Source: Candidatus Enterococcus moelleringii
Lineage (GTDB): Bacteria; Bacillota; Bacilli; Lactobacillales; Enterococcaceae
Reading direction: 5' to 3'
DNA length: 64,000 nucleotides
Assembly (NCBI RefSeq): GCF_017377575.1
Contig: NZ_JAFREM010000012.1
Span: 1 to 64,000, forward strand
The notes beneath the pieces were generated by a model. The model did no database searches. It saw nothing but the letters and a program-made list of their open reading frames with translations, and had not been told where the DNA came from. Every line of letters starts with the position of its first letter. Positions within the stretch are counted from its first letter, which is position 1. Positions 51,318 through 60,138 of the stretch are shown piece by piece. The translations under genes were made by a program, and so were the position numbers.

Positions 51318-51386
51318 GTCGTGGCTATTTTGCTTAGAAGATTAAAACCTGCTTTATAATAAGCGACCGCTTTCATCGAACTCTAA

Positions 51387-51415
51387 CCGACAGATTTCGG
51401 GAGGTTTGTTATAAT
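51387..51415 (+). promoter_or_regulatory. pepX promoter
   Basis: CCGACA at 51387-51392, 17-nt spacer, consensus TATAAT at 51410-51415, 35 bp before the start. Confidence 0.7.
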
Positions 51416-51449
51416 TAAACTATCTGGAAAACGAAAAGGAGCGGTGACA

Positions 51450-53837
51450 ATGAAACTAAATCAATTTGGTTTGCAGCAAGTATCATTAGAAACGGCCAAA
51501 AAAGAGTTAATAGCGATTGGATTTTTAGAAGCTGCATCTTCAAACGATGCGACTGATTTATATTTTGAATTATTGAAAAAAAGTTTTGTCTTAGTCCAAG
51601 ATGAGGGCGGCTTTATTGCAAAGATGGGCAACTATTTGGCAACAGCCACTAGTGATCTGGCTAGTTTTTATCAAAGTAAAGAAACCATCACTCAGGAAGT
51701 TTTTTATACGGCAGCTTTACAGTTGCTGGAATTTGAGGTTGGGATTGATTTCAAACCTGAGACTTTAAAGGAAGATTTAGAAAAAATCAATTTGCCAACT
51801 TTATCAGGAGATTTTAGTCAAGCTGATACGATAATTGAAGCTTGGTATTTATTATTGAATAGCCACACGAAAAATGGCTTGGCTTTGATCGATAAGCTGG
51901 CGAATTTAGGGCTTTATCGCAGCAAGCAATTGGAAAAACCCTTCTTTTTCAACGGAAAAGCGCAAGCGGTTTTTGAAACGGAGAAAATTGTGCGAGAAGT
52001 TGTGTACGTTGAAGCACCTTTGGATACCGATAACGATGGCAAGCGGGATCTGTTGAAGTTGGAAATTTTACGTCCGGGTGAGACTGAAAGTGGCTTGCAT
52101 GTGCCGACTTTGTTTACTGCGAGCCCATACAGCCAAGGCGTCAATGGACCAGCAGGAGAAGCTTTGACCTATGATGTGAATGTACCGTTAGAAAGAAAAG
52201 AGCCTACGGAAACGAAGTACGAGGACATACAATTCCAACCAGTGGAAAAAGAATTGCCAGCGGAACGGGAAGTTGCTGGTTCAGCAACTCATGCCACAGA
52301 AACCTTCGCTAAGGAAAACAATCATACGTTGAATGATTTCTTTCTAGCGCGCGGCTTTGCGGTAGTCTATGGTGCCGGGATCGGAACCAAGGATTCAGAC
52401 GGCATTCAAACTTGTGGTTCGGTGGAACAGACGACAGCAATGGTGGCTTACATTGAATGGTTGGCTGGAAATCGTCGGGCCTTCACTAATCGTGTCGACA
52501 ATATTGAAATCAAAGCTTGGTGGAGCAACGGAAAAGTAGCGATGACTGGGAAATCTTATCTAGGAACACTGGCGACCGCTTGTGCCACTCGCGGTGTGGA
52601 AGGCTTAGAAACAATCATTTCAGAAGCTGCCATTTCTAATTGGTATCAATATTACCGTGACAATGGTTTGGTCATCGCACCTGGCGGATTCCCTGGAGAA
52701 GATGCTGATGTGCTGGCGATTGAGACCTTCAGTAAAATGCAAAATGCCGGCGACTATCTTCACAGCAAAGCTTTTTTTGAAGATTATCTGAAACAAATGG
52801 CTGACTGGCAGGATCGTAAAACCGGAAATTACAATACGTTCTGGGACGAGCGAAATTATTTGCCGTTTATCAAAGACATCAAGTGTGATGTTGTGATGGT
52901 TCATGGTCTGAACGACTGGAATGTGAAACCACGGCAGGTAGCGGATCTTTGGGATGCGTTGAAGGATGTGCCGGTAGCCATGAAATTGATTCTGCACCAA
53001 GGTCAGCATATTTACATCAACAATGTGCCATCGATTGATTTCCATGACATGATGAATTTATGGTTGAGCCATAAATTGTATAATGTAGAAAACAATGCCA
53101 AAGAAATTTTGCCGGATATTGTTTATCAGGCGAATACGGATGCCGAAACCTGGGCAACCGCCGAAGATTGGAAAGGTAGCGAAACAAACACTTTCTACTT
53201 TGGTGAAAAAGAATTGGTGACAGAACCGCAAGATGGCCAATTCTGCTTTAAGGATCAGCTGCCAGAGGAACAGTTTAAAGCTTACACAAAAAATATTGAT
53301 CAATGGGAAAAAGAGCTAAAAGAAGCTGGGCCGATGGATGGTCATCGCTATTTAGCGAAGTCAGCGGTCTTAAATGAAGATATTTTCTTGAATGGTCGTC
53401 CGAAAGTTATGATTAAAGTGGCTTCCAGCCAGGATTTGGGAATGCTGAATGTTGAGCTGATTGATTTCGGTGATGCAAAACGCTTGAAACCAGTGCCAGA
53501 TGTCTTAGCGCCAAAAGGTTTGCAGCTGGGTTACAATTGGCGGGAAGATAATGTGATGGAGTTGAAGCTGGGTGCCGAAACGCCTCATAAGCTGATTTCT
53601 CGTGGGCACATGAATCTGCAGAATCGGGAGAATCCTTGGAAAGTCAATGACTTGAAGGCTGGCGAATTTGTGGAAATTGAGCTTGAATTGCATCCAACCA
53701 TGTATCATTTGCCTAAAGGACGCCAAATTGGCTTAGCCGTTTATGGGACTGATTTCGAGAAAACGGTTCGGGGTAATCAAGATATTGAATATACACTAGA
53801 TTTAAAGGCTTCTTATTTAGAATTACCAGTTGAATAA
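51450..53837 (+). CDS. pepX: Xaa-Pro dipeptidyl-peptidase PepX
   Basis: 795 residues from the ATG at 51450 (AAGGAG 8 nt upstream; a GTG at 51444 is less well placed). S15 serine peptidase: N-terminal helical domain, catalytic domain with Ser369 in TGKSYLG, Asp in VHGLNDWNVK and His in HQGQHIY, and a C-terminal beta domain. The cytoplasmic enzyme releases Xaa-Pro dipeptides from proline-rich peptides. Monocistronic. Confidence 0.96.
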   Translation: MKLNQFGLQQVSLETAKKELIAIGFLEAASSNDATDLYFELLKKSFVLVQDEGGFIAKMGNYLATATSDLASFYQSKETITQEVFYTAALQLLEFEVGIDFKPETLKEDLEKINLPTLSGDFSQADTIIEAWYLLLNSHTKNGLALIDKLANLGLYRSKQLEKPFFFNGKAQAVFETEKIVREVVYVEAPLDTDNDGKRDLLKLEILRPGETESGLHVPTLFTASPYSQGVNGPAGEALTYDVNVPLERKEPTETKYEDIQFQPVEKELPAEREVAGSATHATETFAKENNHTLNDFFLARGFAVVYGAGIGTKDSDGIQTCGSVEQTTAMVAYIEWLAGNRRAFTNRVDNIEIKAWWSNGKVAMTGKSYLGTLATACATRGVEGLETIISEAAISNWYQYYRDNGLVIAPGGFPGEDADVLAIETFSKMQNAGDYLHSKAFFEDYLKQMADWQDRKTGNYNTFWDERNYLPFIKDIKCDVVMVHGLNDWNVKPRQVADLWDALKDVPVAMKLILHQGQHIYINNVPSIDFHDMMNLWLSHKLYNVENNAKEILPDIVYQANTDAETWATAEDWKGSETNTFYFGEKELVTEPQDGQFCFKDQLPEEQFKAYTKNIDQWEKELKEAGPMDGHRYLAKSAVLNEDIFLNGRPKVMIKVASSQDLGMLNVELIDFGDAKRLKPVPDVLAPKGLQLGYNWREDNVMELKLGAETPHKLISRGHMNLQNRENPWKVNDLKAGEFVEIELELHPTMYHLPKGRQIGLAVYGTDFEKTVRGNQDIEYTLDLKASYLELPVE

Positions 53838-53844
53838 ATCGATT

Positions 53845-53877
53845 AACCTCCAGAAATTCAAATCTGGAGGTTTTTTG
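53845..53877 (+). terminator. pepX terminator
   Basis: AACCTCCAGA/TCTGGAGGTT stem followed by T6. Confidence 0.88.
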
Positions 53878-53879
53878 AC

Positions 53880-53908
53880 GAAAAAAACCAGCCAAACGTG
53901 TTGGCTGG
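53880..53908 (-). terminator. Terminator of the 89-residue gene
   Basis: CCAGCCAA/TTGGCTGG stem with a T7 run on the minus strand. The following 53911-53996 shows nothing. Confidence 0.78.
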
Positions 53909-53996
53909 AACTGAAATATGGGGTATAGGGATGTGTTACAAATAAATCATACCATCCTTAAGCACATGTGACAAAATATATGCACTTCTCATTTTA

Positions 53997-54266
53997 TTAT
54001 TCAGGGTCGAGGTAAATAATAGGTCGAAAAACGATTTCTTTTGACAATTTAATGCTTAACTCCAACAGTTGATGAGGATGAGCAACTATTTGTGCTTGGT
54101 CTTCAGTTAGATGCAAAGTCAGTTGTTCGAAATTTCCATAAGAATTGTCAGTTGTCACATTCACGTATCCAGCTTGATTTGTAGTCACGATCATTTTTTC
54201 TGTTGTTTGCAAGGTCCAGCCGTGGGGCAGATCGAAGGAAATCAATTTCTGTGTTTGTTCATTCAT
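53997..54266 (-). CDS. Hypothetical 89-residue protein
   Basis: The ATG at 54266 has AAGGAG 8 nt upstream; a GTG 9 bases earlier lies too close to it. A small soluble, probably beta-rich protein (FDLPHGWTLQTTEKMIVTTNQAGYV) with no recognisable domain. TATATT at 54288-54293 (minus strand) may be its own -10. It lies 45 bp downstream of a 41-residue frame. Confidence 0.7.
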   Translation of the reverse strand: MNEQTQKLISFDLPHGWTLQTTEKMIVTTNQAGYVNVTTDNSYGNFEQLTLHLTEDQAQIVAHPHQLLELSIKLSKEIVFRPIIYLDPE

Positions 54267-54311
54267 AAGAAACACTCCTTTTTTTCTAATATACCACAGC
54301 CTTGCACCTTT

Positions 54312-54437
54312 TTAAAAAAGACCAGCCAGCACTTGGTATAGCTGATGGGCGATGGCATAAATTATTAGGTCGTAGAAGATGTCTTTGGAAAAAGGGGCAA
54401 GTTTCTGTTTTAGGGTAGTATAAGTAGTTACGATCAT
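54312..54437 (-). CDS. Possible small protein of 41 residues
   Basis: A frame with ATG at 54437 and AAAGGATG 6 nt upstream. The product starts MIVTTYTTLKQKLAPFSKD and ends in a mostly hydrophobic helix (FYDLIIYAIAHQLYQVLAGLF). Features fit a small membrane-active peptide, but it does not match the Fst or holin-like toxin patterns I know. No antisense RNA promoter could be placed with confidence. Confidence 0.4.
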   Translation of the reverse strand: MIVTTYTTLKQKLAPFSKDIFYDLIIYAIAHQLYQVLAGLF

Positions 54438-54621
54438 AATAATCATCCTTTCGCTTGTTGATAAATTCATGTTACTTGAGTTGCGTGAACAAGCCGCAAA
54501 GGAAATAAGAAAAATTACTAAAGTTATTTATAAGGCGCTGTAAATTAGCCTAAGTATCCGTAAGATTTTCCTAAAGGACTGGCAAATGCTGTCAAAATAG
54601 GCACCCAAATACGGTTTCTGA

Positions 54622-54650
54622 TTGAATAAAAAACGTTTGTTTGGTATAAT
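54622..54650 (+). promoter_or_regulatory. Promoter of the HTH gene
   Basis: TTGAAT at 54622-54627, 17-nt spacer, TATAAT at 54645-54650, 37 bp before the ATG. The stretch 54438-54621 shows only a 24-codon frame (54469-54543) with no ribosome binding site. Confidence 0.75.
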
Positions 54651-54687
54651 AAGTTAAAAATATCGCAAAAGAAATAGGTGGAAATCC

Positions 54688-55245
54688 ATGAAATTTAGAC
54701 CAAGTGAAATAGAGCATCCAATCAAAATGTACATCCGCCGAGACTTAGGAATTACTGTTGAGCAGTTTGGCAAGGTGGCGGGTATTCCGCAATCGACCTT
54801 AGCTACTTGGATTAAGCGAGAGCGGCGGGTTGAAAAGCTGCCGATTGATTTTTACAGCTCGTTGGCAACCGTCAGTGAAAAGAAAATCGAAGAGGTGTAT
54901 CGCGAGCTGCTGCAATGGCAGCAAAATTATGATCGCTACAAGCAAGAGCGTCTGCAATTATTGCAGGACGAAAAACCAATGTTCGCCTTAGCAGCTGAAG
55001 AGGGCACTAAAATTTATCGCTTATATCGCAGCCGTAAGGAAGAAACTCGTTTGCTAGAGCCAGCCAAGAAATTGCGCAAAGCGATTGATAAGCTGGACGG
55101 TGAGTCCTTTATCCAAGTGATGATTGAAATCTACGGCAATGTCGCTCAGCCAATGCCAACCTGGCTGGCTCAAACCTTCAGTAACAAAGCCCAAATTAAG
55201 GAAGTCGGGCAGGCCTTTTACAACGAGCTGTTAATTAAGGGTTAA
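54688..55245 (+). CDS. Helix-turn-helix protein of unknown function
   Basis: 185 residues. The N-terminal 50 residues contain an XRE-like helix-turn-helix (GITVEQFGKVAGIPQSTLATWIKRE). A coiled-coil-like helix (LLQWQQNYDRYKQERLQLLQ) follows, then a C-terminal helical domain with LRKAIDKLDGESFIQVMIEIYG. Probably a DNA-binding regulator, possibly plasmid or phage derived. AAATAGGTGG precedes the ATG. Confidence 0.75.
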   Translation: MKFRPSEIEHPIKMYIRRDLGITVEQFGKVAGIPQSTLATWIKRERRVEKLPIDFYSSLATVSEKKIEEVYRELLQWQQNYDRYKQERLQLLQDEKPMFALAAEEGTKIYRLYRSRKEETRLLEPAKKLRKAIDKLDGESFIQVMIEIYGNVAQPMPTWLAQTFSNKAQIKEVGQAFYNELLIKG

Positions 55246-55311
55246 GCTTTGTAGCAGCTGCTAACGACGAAGGAATCCAGCTGAAATTCCAACAACTCCT
55301 ATCAAGACACT

Positions 55312-55358
55312 AAAAAGACTAGCTAAATCCCAAAATTTGGGAGCAGCTAGTCTTTTTT
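55312..55358. terminator. Bidirectional terminator
   Basis: AAAAGACTAGCT pairs with AGCTAGTCTTTT around an inner CCCAAAATTTGGG palindrome, with T-runs on both strands. It separates convergent genes. Confidence 0.9.
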
Positions 55359-55377
55359 CTTCTATTATAATAGGTGT

Positions 55378-55707
55378 TTATAATTCTTCACGGATTGTAA
55401 TTGCCAGCTTAGTTAATTCGTCGGTGGCACGGCTAGTGTGTCTAGCAATATCGGCAACGCGCAAGAAGCTGTTTTTGTACATGGCGACTTCCCGCAATCT
55501 TTTGTATTTTTCTTCGACTTCGTTATAGGCAACCGGTTTGCGGTCCGTTTGTTCCACCGTTTCAGAACCGTTTACATAATGTAAGCCTAAAAAAGACAAC
55601 GCATCATTAACCCCGTCTAAGAACGCTTCGTATTCTTCTTGACGGATTTTTCCATCTGCCAAACGCTTCTTTTGTTTTTCAATAAAAAGTTCTACCACTG
55701 TTTCCAT
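55378..55707 (-). CDS. Hypothetical 109-residue helical protein
   Basis: GGGGGT lies 7 nt before the ATG. Mostly helical and charged (KQKKRLADGKIRQEEYEAF, VEEKYKRLREVAMYKNS), no membrane segment and no domain I recognise. TACAAT near 55760 on the minus strand with TGACAC 18 nt before it is a possible promoter. Confidence 0.75.
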   Translation of the reverse strand: METVVELFIEKQKKRLADGKIRQEEYEAFLDGVNDALSFLGLHYVNGSETVEQTDRKPVAYNEVEEKYKRLREVAMYKNSFLRVADIARHTSRATDELTKLAITIREEL

Positions 55708-55917
55708 TCATTTACCCCCAATCGTTTGAATAAAGCACAAACGCTTTTCCTGTTTATTGTACTATGAAAAGCCGGGTTTGTGTCATCAAAATGAAAAAAG
55801 AAAGGCGAAATCGGATAAAAATTTCGCTTGTTATAATAAAAGTACAAAATTCTTAGAATCCTTTATATATTCGGCATCTTTTATGGTAAAATGATTAAAA
55901 TGCAAAGGAGTGAAAAA

Positions 55918-56400
55918 ATGGAAAGTATTGAAAAGCACCTCAGAAAAGCTAAAACTTGGAACATGGTTTTGTTTGTTCTTGGAATAATTGGAACGATTAG
56001 TAATTTGATTAGTTTACCAGAAACATTTAATCCTACAAAAGCAACGTATGATGCTTTAGGGGAATACGGTGCACAATCTTATGAATATGTATCAAGCCCT
56101 TTCGCAAAGGTTTACACGGTAGTTAGTATAGTTATTGGTATTGCCTTACTAGTAAGTTACTTTTTAGCAAACAAAAAGCTGAAAGAAGGAAAAGCACCAA
56201 CCAAAATTCCTTATTTTACTAAAATTGCATGGACGGTTATTGCGTTAGTGATCACTTTTATGACGACACCTAATGTAGATTATATGGGCGTCAATATGGC
56301 ACGCTTTACTCAATATACCGCAATTGGGACCAGTATATTAATCTCTATTCCGACCATTATAGTAATTGTTCACCTATTCAAAGCTGAACCAGAGGAGTAA
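55918..56400 (+). CDS. Four-helix membrane protein preceding a MacAB-like exporter
   Basis: 160 residues from the ATG at 55918 (AAAGGAG 7 nt upstream). Four membrane segments: about 15-35, 62-82, 96-114 and 128-150, with a loop containing NPTKATYDALGEYGAQSYEY. No known family. Its stop lies 4 bp from the adaptor start, so it is the first gene of the export operon and may be an accessory subunit or a sensor. Confidence 0.75.
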   Translation: MESIEKHLRKAKTWNMVLFVLGIIGTISNLISLPETFNPTKATYDALGEYGAQSYEYVSSPFAKVYTVVSIVIGIALLVSYFLANKKLKEGKAPTKIPYFTKIAWTVIALVITFMTTPNVDYMGVNMARFTQYTAIGTSILISIPTIIVIVHLFKAEPEE

Positions 56401-56404
56401 AAAC

Positions 56405-57619
56405 ATGAAAAAGAAAATGACTAAAAAACAAAAGATTCGTTTAAGTATCATTGCTGGGGTAGTTGCCATTGTCTTATTAGTTGGTGCTTATGTATTTTCA
56501 CAAAGTCGGACGACAACTGCAGAACAAACTAGTGATTATCAAATGACTACGTTGAAAAAAGCGGAGCCTTTGACTTTTAACGGTTCGGTTACTGCATCTG
56601 ACACGCAAGACTACAGCTTGGATGCTACTCTTGGAAAAATCAGCCAAGTCCATGTAACCGACGGACAACAGGTTGAAGCGGGTGCTGTTTTGTTAAGCTA
56701 TGAAAGCTCTGAATATCAATCACAGGTTGACGAGCAAAACAACAGCATGAGCAAACTGAACTTAGCATTAGCTAATGCTCAAGAAAACTTGGCAGCAGCG
56801 CAAGCGAAGCAATCAAAAGCTAGCCAACAGCTAAATGAAGCAGTTGCTAATTACAACAATACCAACGAAAACAACAGTGAAGAAGATGCGATGAAAAAAG
56901 AGCAGTACAAAGGCGAAATCACGCAATACGAAAGTGCGTTAGAAGCGGCCAATGATGCGGTTCTGCAAGCCCAACAAATGGTGGAGTCTTCTCAGGTGGA
57001 CTTGCAAGCAGGGAACCAATCGATTGCTAACGTGCAAGCGAAAGCAACCAGCACGGTGACCAGCACGACTAGCGGGATTGCTCATGTTAATGAAAAAGGC
57101 AAGACTGATCCATCGGTACCAGTTATTCAAGTGGTCAGCTCTGACGTTACGATTGAAGGAAAAGCTTCTGAGTACGATTACCAACGCCTGCAAAAGGATC
57201 AACGAGTAACGGTTAAACCGGTAACTTCTGACGAAGAAATCGAAGGAACAATTACCCAAGTAGATCAGCTTCCTGAAGCAGCTGCAACTGCAGCGCCTAC
57301 GCAAGGAGCCAGCACTACAACGGTTAGTGTAGCGAATTATGATTTTACCGTAAAACCGGATAAACCAATCCAATACGGGTACAATGTGCAAATTACGTTG
57401 CCATTGGATGAAGTTCGTTTGCCTAGCAACAGCATTGTAGAAGAAGATGGCAAGCAATTTGTTTATGCAGTCAAAGACGGCAAAGCGAAGAAAACTGAAG
57501 TGCAAACTGAAGAACGCGGCAGTGTGATTATCGTTACCAGTGGCCTGAAGGAAAAGGATCAGATCGTTTCGAATCCTGATGATAAGCTAAAGGATGGTCA
57601 GGAATTGGCGGTGAACTAA
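56405..57619 (+). CDS. HlyD/MacA-type membrane-fusion protein
   Basis: 404 residues. Basic N-terminus and one membrane anchor (about 15-32), then a biotinyl/lipoyl-like half (GKISQVHVTDGQQVEAG), a long coiled-coil hairpin (about 108-205), a second half-motif (TTSGIAHVNEKGKTD) and beta-barrel domains. It links the MacB-type permease to the outside of the cell wall. AGAGGAG is upstream of the ATG. Confidence 0.88.
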   Translation: MKKKMTKKQKIRLSIIAGVVAIVLLVGAYVFSQSRTTTAEQTSDYQMTTLKKAEPLTFNGSVTASDTQDYSLDATLGKISQVHVTDGQQVEAGAVLLSYESSEYQSQVDEQNNSMSKLNLALANAQENLAAAQAKQSKASQQLNEAVANYNNTNENNSEEDAMKKEQYKGEITQYESALEAANDAVLQAQQMVESSQVDLQAGNQSIANVQAKATSTVTSTTSGIAHVNEKGKTDPSVPVIQVVSSDVTIEGKASEYDYQRLQKDQRVTVKPVTSDEEIEGTITQVDQLPEAAATAAPTQGASTTTVSVANYDFTVKPDKPIQYGYNVQITLPLDEVRLPSNSIVEEDGKQFVYAVKDGKAKKTEVQTEERGSVIIVTSGLKEKDQIVSNPDDKLKDGQELAVN

Positions 57620-57620
57620 G

Positions 57621-58325
57621 ATGATTGAGTTAAAAAACATTAACAAATATTACCGCTCAGAAGAAGAAACGCTGCATGTATTAAAAGACATTAATTTGTT
57701 TGCTGATGCTGGTGAAATGATCGCTGTCATGGGTCCGTCTGGATCTGGGAAGTCAACCTTGATTAACACCTTGGGATTTATTGATACCCAATTTGATGGT
57801 GAGTACCTGTTTGAAGGAGAAAACATGATTTCTTCCTCCGATGATCGCTTGTCGAAAATTCGGAATGAAGTCGTGGGCTTTGTTTTCCAAAATTTCAGCT
57901 TGATTGAAAACAATACGGTCTACGAAAATGTTGAATTACCGCTGCTTTACAGTGGTTTAGGTTTTCATCAAACCAAAGAACGGGTAATGGAGGCTTTAGA
58001 AAAGGTTGGCTTGGCGGATAAAGCAGAAAAGCATCCGAAACAACTGTCTGGTGGGCAGCAGCAGCGGGTAGCGATTGCTCGTGCGTTGATCAACCAACCA
58101 AAATTCTTAATTGCCGATGAACCGACTGGTGCCTTGGATACCCATACTTCGCAAGAAATTATGGAGCTTTTCCAGGAGCTGAACCGTAAAGAAGGCGCGA
58201 CAATTTTCATGGTTACCCATGATCCGGAAGTTGTTCCCTACTGTACACGCTTAGTTTCAATTCGTGACGGGGCAATTATTGAAGATAAAAAACTCCTTGA
58301 GGATAGGGTGGTGATCAGCGAATGA
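57621..58325 (+). CDS. MacB-type ABC ATPase
   Basis: 234 residues. Walker A GPSGSGKST, signature LSGGQQQR, Walker B LIADEPTGALD and H-loop VTHDPE, typical of the LolD/MacB group. One base after the adaptor; overlaps the permease by 4 bp. Probable peptide or antibiotic export. Confidence 0.93.
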   Translation: MIELKNINKYYRSEEETLHVLKDINLFADAGEMIAVMGPSGSGKSTLINTLGFIDTQFDGEYLFEGENMISSSDDRLSKIRNEVVGFVFQNFSLIENNTVYENVELPLLYSGLGFHQTKERVMEALEKVGLADKAEKHPKQLSGGQQQRVAIARALINQPKFLIADEPTGALDTHTSQEIMELFQELNRKEGATIFMVTHDPEVVPYCTRLVSIRDGAIIEDKKLLEDRVVISE

Positions 58326-59536
58326 AATTATACGTAAATTGGCGCTCATCACTAGGTTCGATTTTCAAAAATAAAAAGCGTAGTTTCTTAACTATGTTCG
58401 GGATCATCATTGGGATTGCGGCGGTTATTGCCATTCTTTCGATTGGTAATGCCTATGAACGTCAAATGATTAGTGCGTTATCGGCTGGGGATTCTGACCG
58501 TCTGGAAGTGAATTTGCAATTTACGCCAGATGACTGGAATTTGTATAACTCCAACATGGATTTGATTCCTCAAACGGACTTTGTAGCGTTAGAACAAATT
58601 CCTGGGGTTGAATCGATTGAATATCCTTTGCCGGATTATACCTCAGACATGTATTATTTTAGTCAAACTCTTTCGGTACGTGGCAAGACTAAGGATTACC
58701 GTCTGGGAATTAAGGACGCTGAGGGAACTGAGGCGGTTGTTGGTCGGTCGTTGACAGCTTATGACAGTGAAACACTGGAAAAGGTTGTTACGATTGATGA
58801 AGGTTTGGCGGAAGAGATGTACGGTGGCAGTGAAGAAGCTTTGGGTCGCGGTCTGACCATGAGTGATGATGCCGTAATGACAATTGTAGGTATCTATCCT
58901 AGAGTAGAGGGCGAAACAATGTTCTCTAATGGTGGTGCTGCGATTGAGATTCCACTGGAAACGTACAAACAGGTTTTTGGCGATGCCAAAGATACTAGCT
59001 CGATCACCTTAGTGTTAGCCACAGGAGCACAAATGAACAAAGTGGCTGATGAAGCGATTAACACCTTGGAAGAAGAAGGTTTGATGCGGGATCTTGGGAC
59101 TTATTCGGTTTCCAACATGGCCATGATGACGGACGAAATCAGTAATATGATGAGTACGATCACGGTCTTCATTAGTTCGGTTGCCGGCATTTCACTATTT
59201 ATCGCCGGAGTCGGGGTAATGAACATGATGTACATTTCCGTTTCAGAACGAACCAAAGAAATCGGGATTCGCCGTGCCTTGGGTGCAACCCGGGGAGCAA
59301 TCCGTACCCAGTTCTTGCTGGAAGGGATGACCTTAACCTTAGTTGGGGGGATCATCGGCTATATTGTCGGCATGATTCTAGCTTATGCTTTAGGTTCAAC
59401 GATGGATCTGGAAGTAACGATTGATCTGTCTACAGTTCTTTTAGCGGTGGGTGTCTCAAGCGGTATCGGGTTAGTCTTCTCGGTAATGCCGGCTTCAGAA
59501 GCGGCTCGCAAAGATTTAATTGATATTTTACGATAA
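58322..59536 (+). CDS. MacB/FtsX-type ABC permease
   Basis: 404 residues. N-terminal membrane segment (MFGIIIGIAAVIAILSIGNA), a 230-residue extracytoplasmic MacB-PCD-like domain, then three C-terminal helices with the EIGIRRALGATRGAI coupling motif. Completes the MacA-ATPase-permease triple, which exports peptides or drugs or senses them. Confidence 0.92.
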   Translation: MKLYVNWRSSLGSIFKNKKRSFLTMFGIIIGIAAVIAILSIGNAYERQMISALSAGDSDRLEVNLQFTPDDWNLYNSNMDLIPQTDFVALEQIPGVESIEYPLPDYTSDMYYFSQTLSVRGKTKDYRLGIKDAEGTEAVVGRSLTAYDSETLEKVVTIDEGLAEEMYGGSEEALGRGLTMSDDAVMTIVGIYPRVEGETMFSNGGAAIEIPLETYKQVFGDAKDTSSITLVLATGAQMNKVADEAINTLEEEGLMRDLGTYSVSNMAMMTDEISNMMSTITVFISSVAGISLFIAGVGVMNMMYISVSERTKEIGIRRALGATRGAIRTQFLLEGMTLTLVGGIIGYIVGMILAYALGSTMDLEVTIDLSTVLLAVGVSSGIGLVFSVMPASEAARKDLIDILR

Positions 59537-59552
59537 TAGCAGCAATCTAGGT

Positions 59553-59590
59553 CCAACTGTCAAAGTTAAATTGACAGTTGGCCTTTTTTT
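59553..59590 (+). terminator. Terminator of the MacAB-like operon
   Basis: CCAACTGTCA/TGACAGTTGG stem, then CC and T7. Confidence 0.9.
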
Positions 59591-59643
59591 GTGAATAATA
59601 GATGGTACTAGCAAGAAAATAAAAAACACTGTGAGGGTTCGCT

Positions 59644-60138
59644 ATGGAAAAGACCAAACGACATCAATTGCTAAAATTGATCGAAAAAGATTGCCGACTG
59701 ACGACACAGGAATATGCCATCATGTTAGGCGAGGAAGAAACAATTGTAGCCGCAGAAATCAAACGGCTGGAGGAAGCCAAGGTTATTGCTGGATACAAGG
59801 CCTTAATTGACTGGGATAAGGTAGAGGATGACTGGATCGAAGCGTTAGTTGAGATTAGTACCTTGCCTCAAGGTGAAGACGGCTACAAGAAAGTCGGCGA
59901 TACCATTCGCAAATTTCCAGAGGTGGAATCCCTGTTCTTTATCAGCGGCGGATTTGATTTTATCGTATTGGTTCAAGGACGCAATATCAAAGAAATCTCC
60001 AAATTTATTTCTACTAATTTAGCACCGATTCCAGAGGTGACAGGAACTAGAACGCATTTCCTATTGGATAAATACAAACAATGGGGGATCGATTTAGAAG
60101 ACGACAGTACCGATCATCGGATTATGGTGTCGCCATGA
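59644..60138 (+). CDS. Lrp/AsnC-family regulator
   Basis: 164 residues. N-terminal helix-turn-helix (LLKLIEKDCRLTTQEYAIMLGEE) and C-terminal RAM ligand-binding domain (EALVEISTLPQGEDGYKKVGDTI, FFISGGFDFIVLVQG). Its stop overlaps the aminotransferase start (ATGA), so the pair is coupled. It probably senses an amino acid and controls the aminotransferase. Confidence 0.9.
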   Translation: MEKTKRHQLLKLIEKDCRLTTQEYAIMLGEEETIVAAEIKRLEEAKVIAGYKALIDWDKVEDDWIEALVEISTLPQGEDGYKKVGDTIRKFPEVESLFFISGGFDFIVLVQGRNIKEISKFISTNLAPIPEVTGTRTHFLLDKYKQWGIDLEDDSTDHRIMVSP

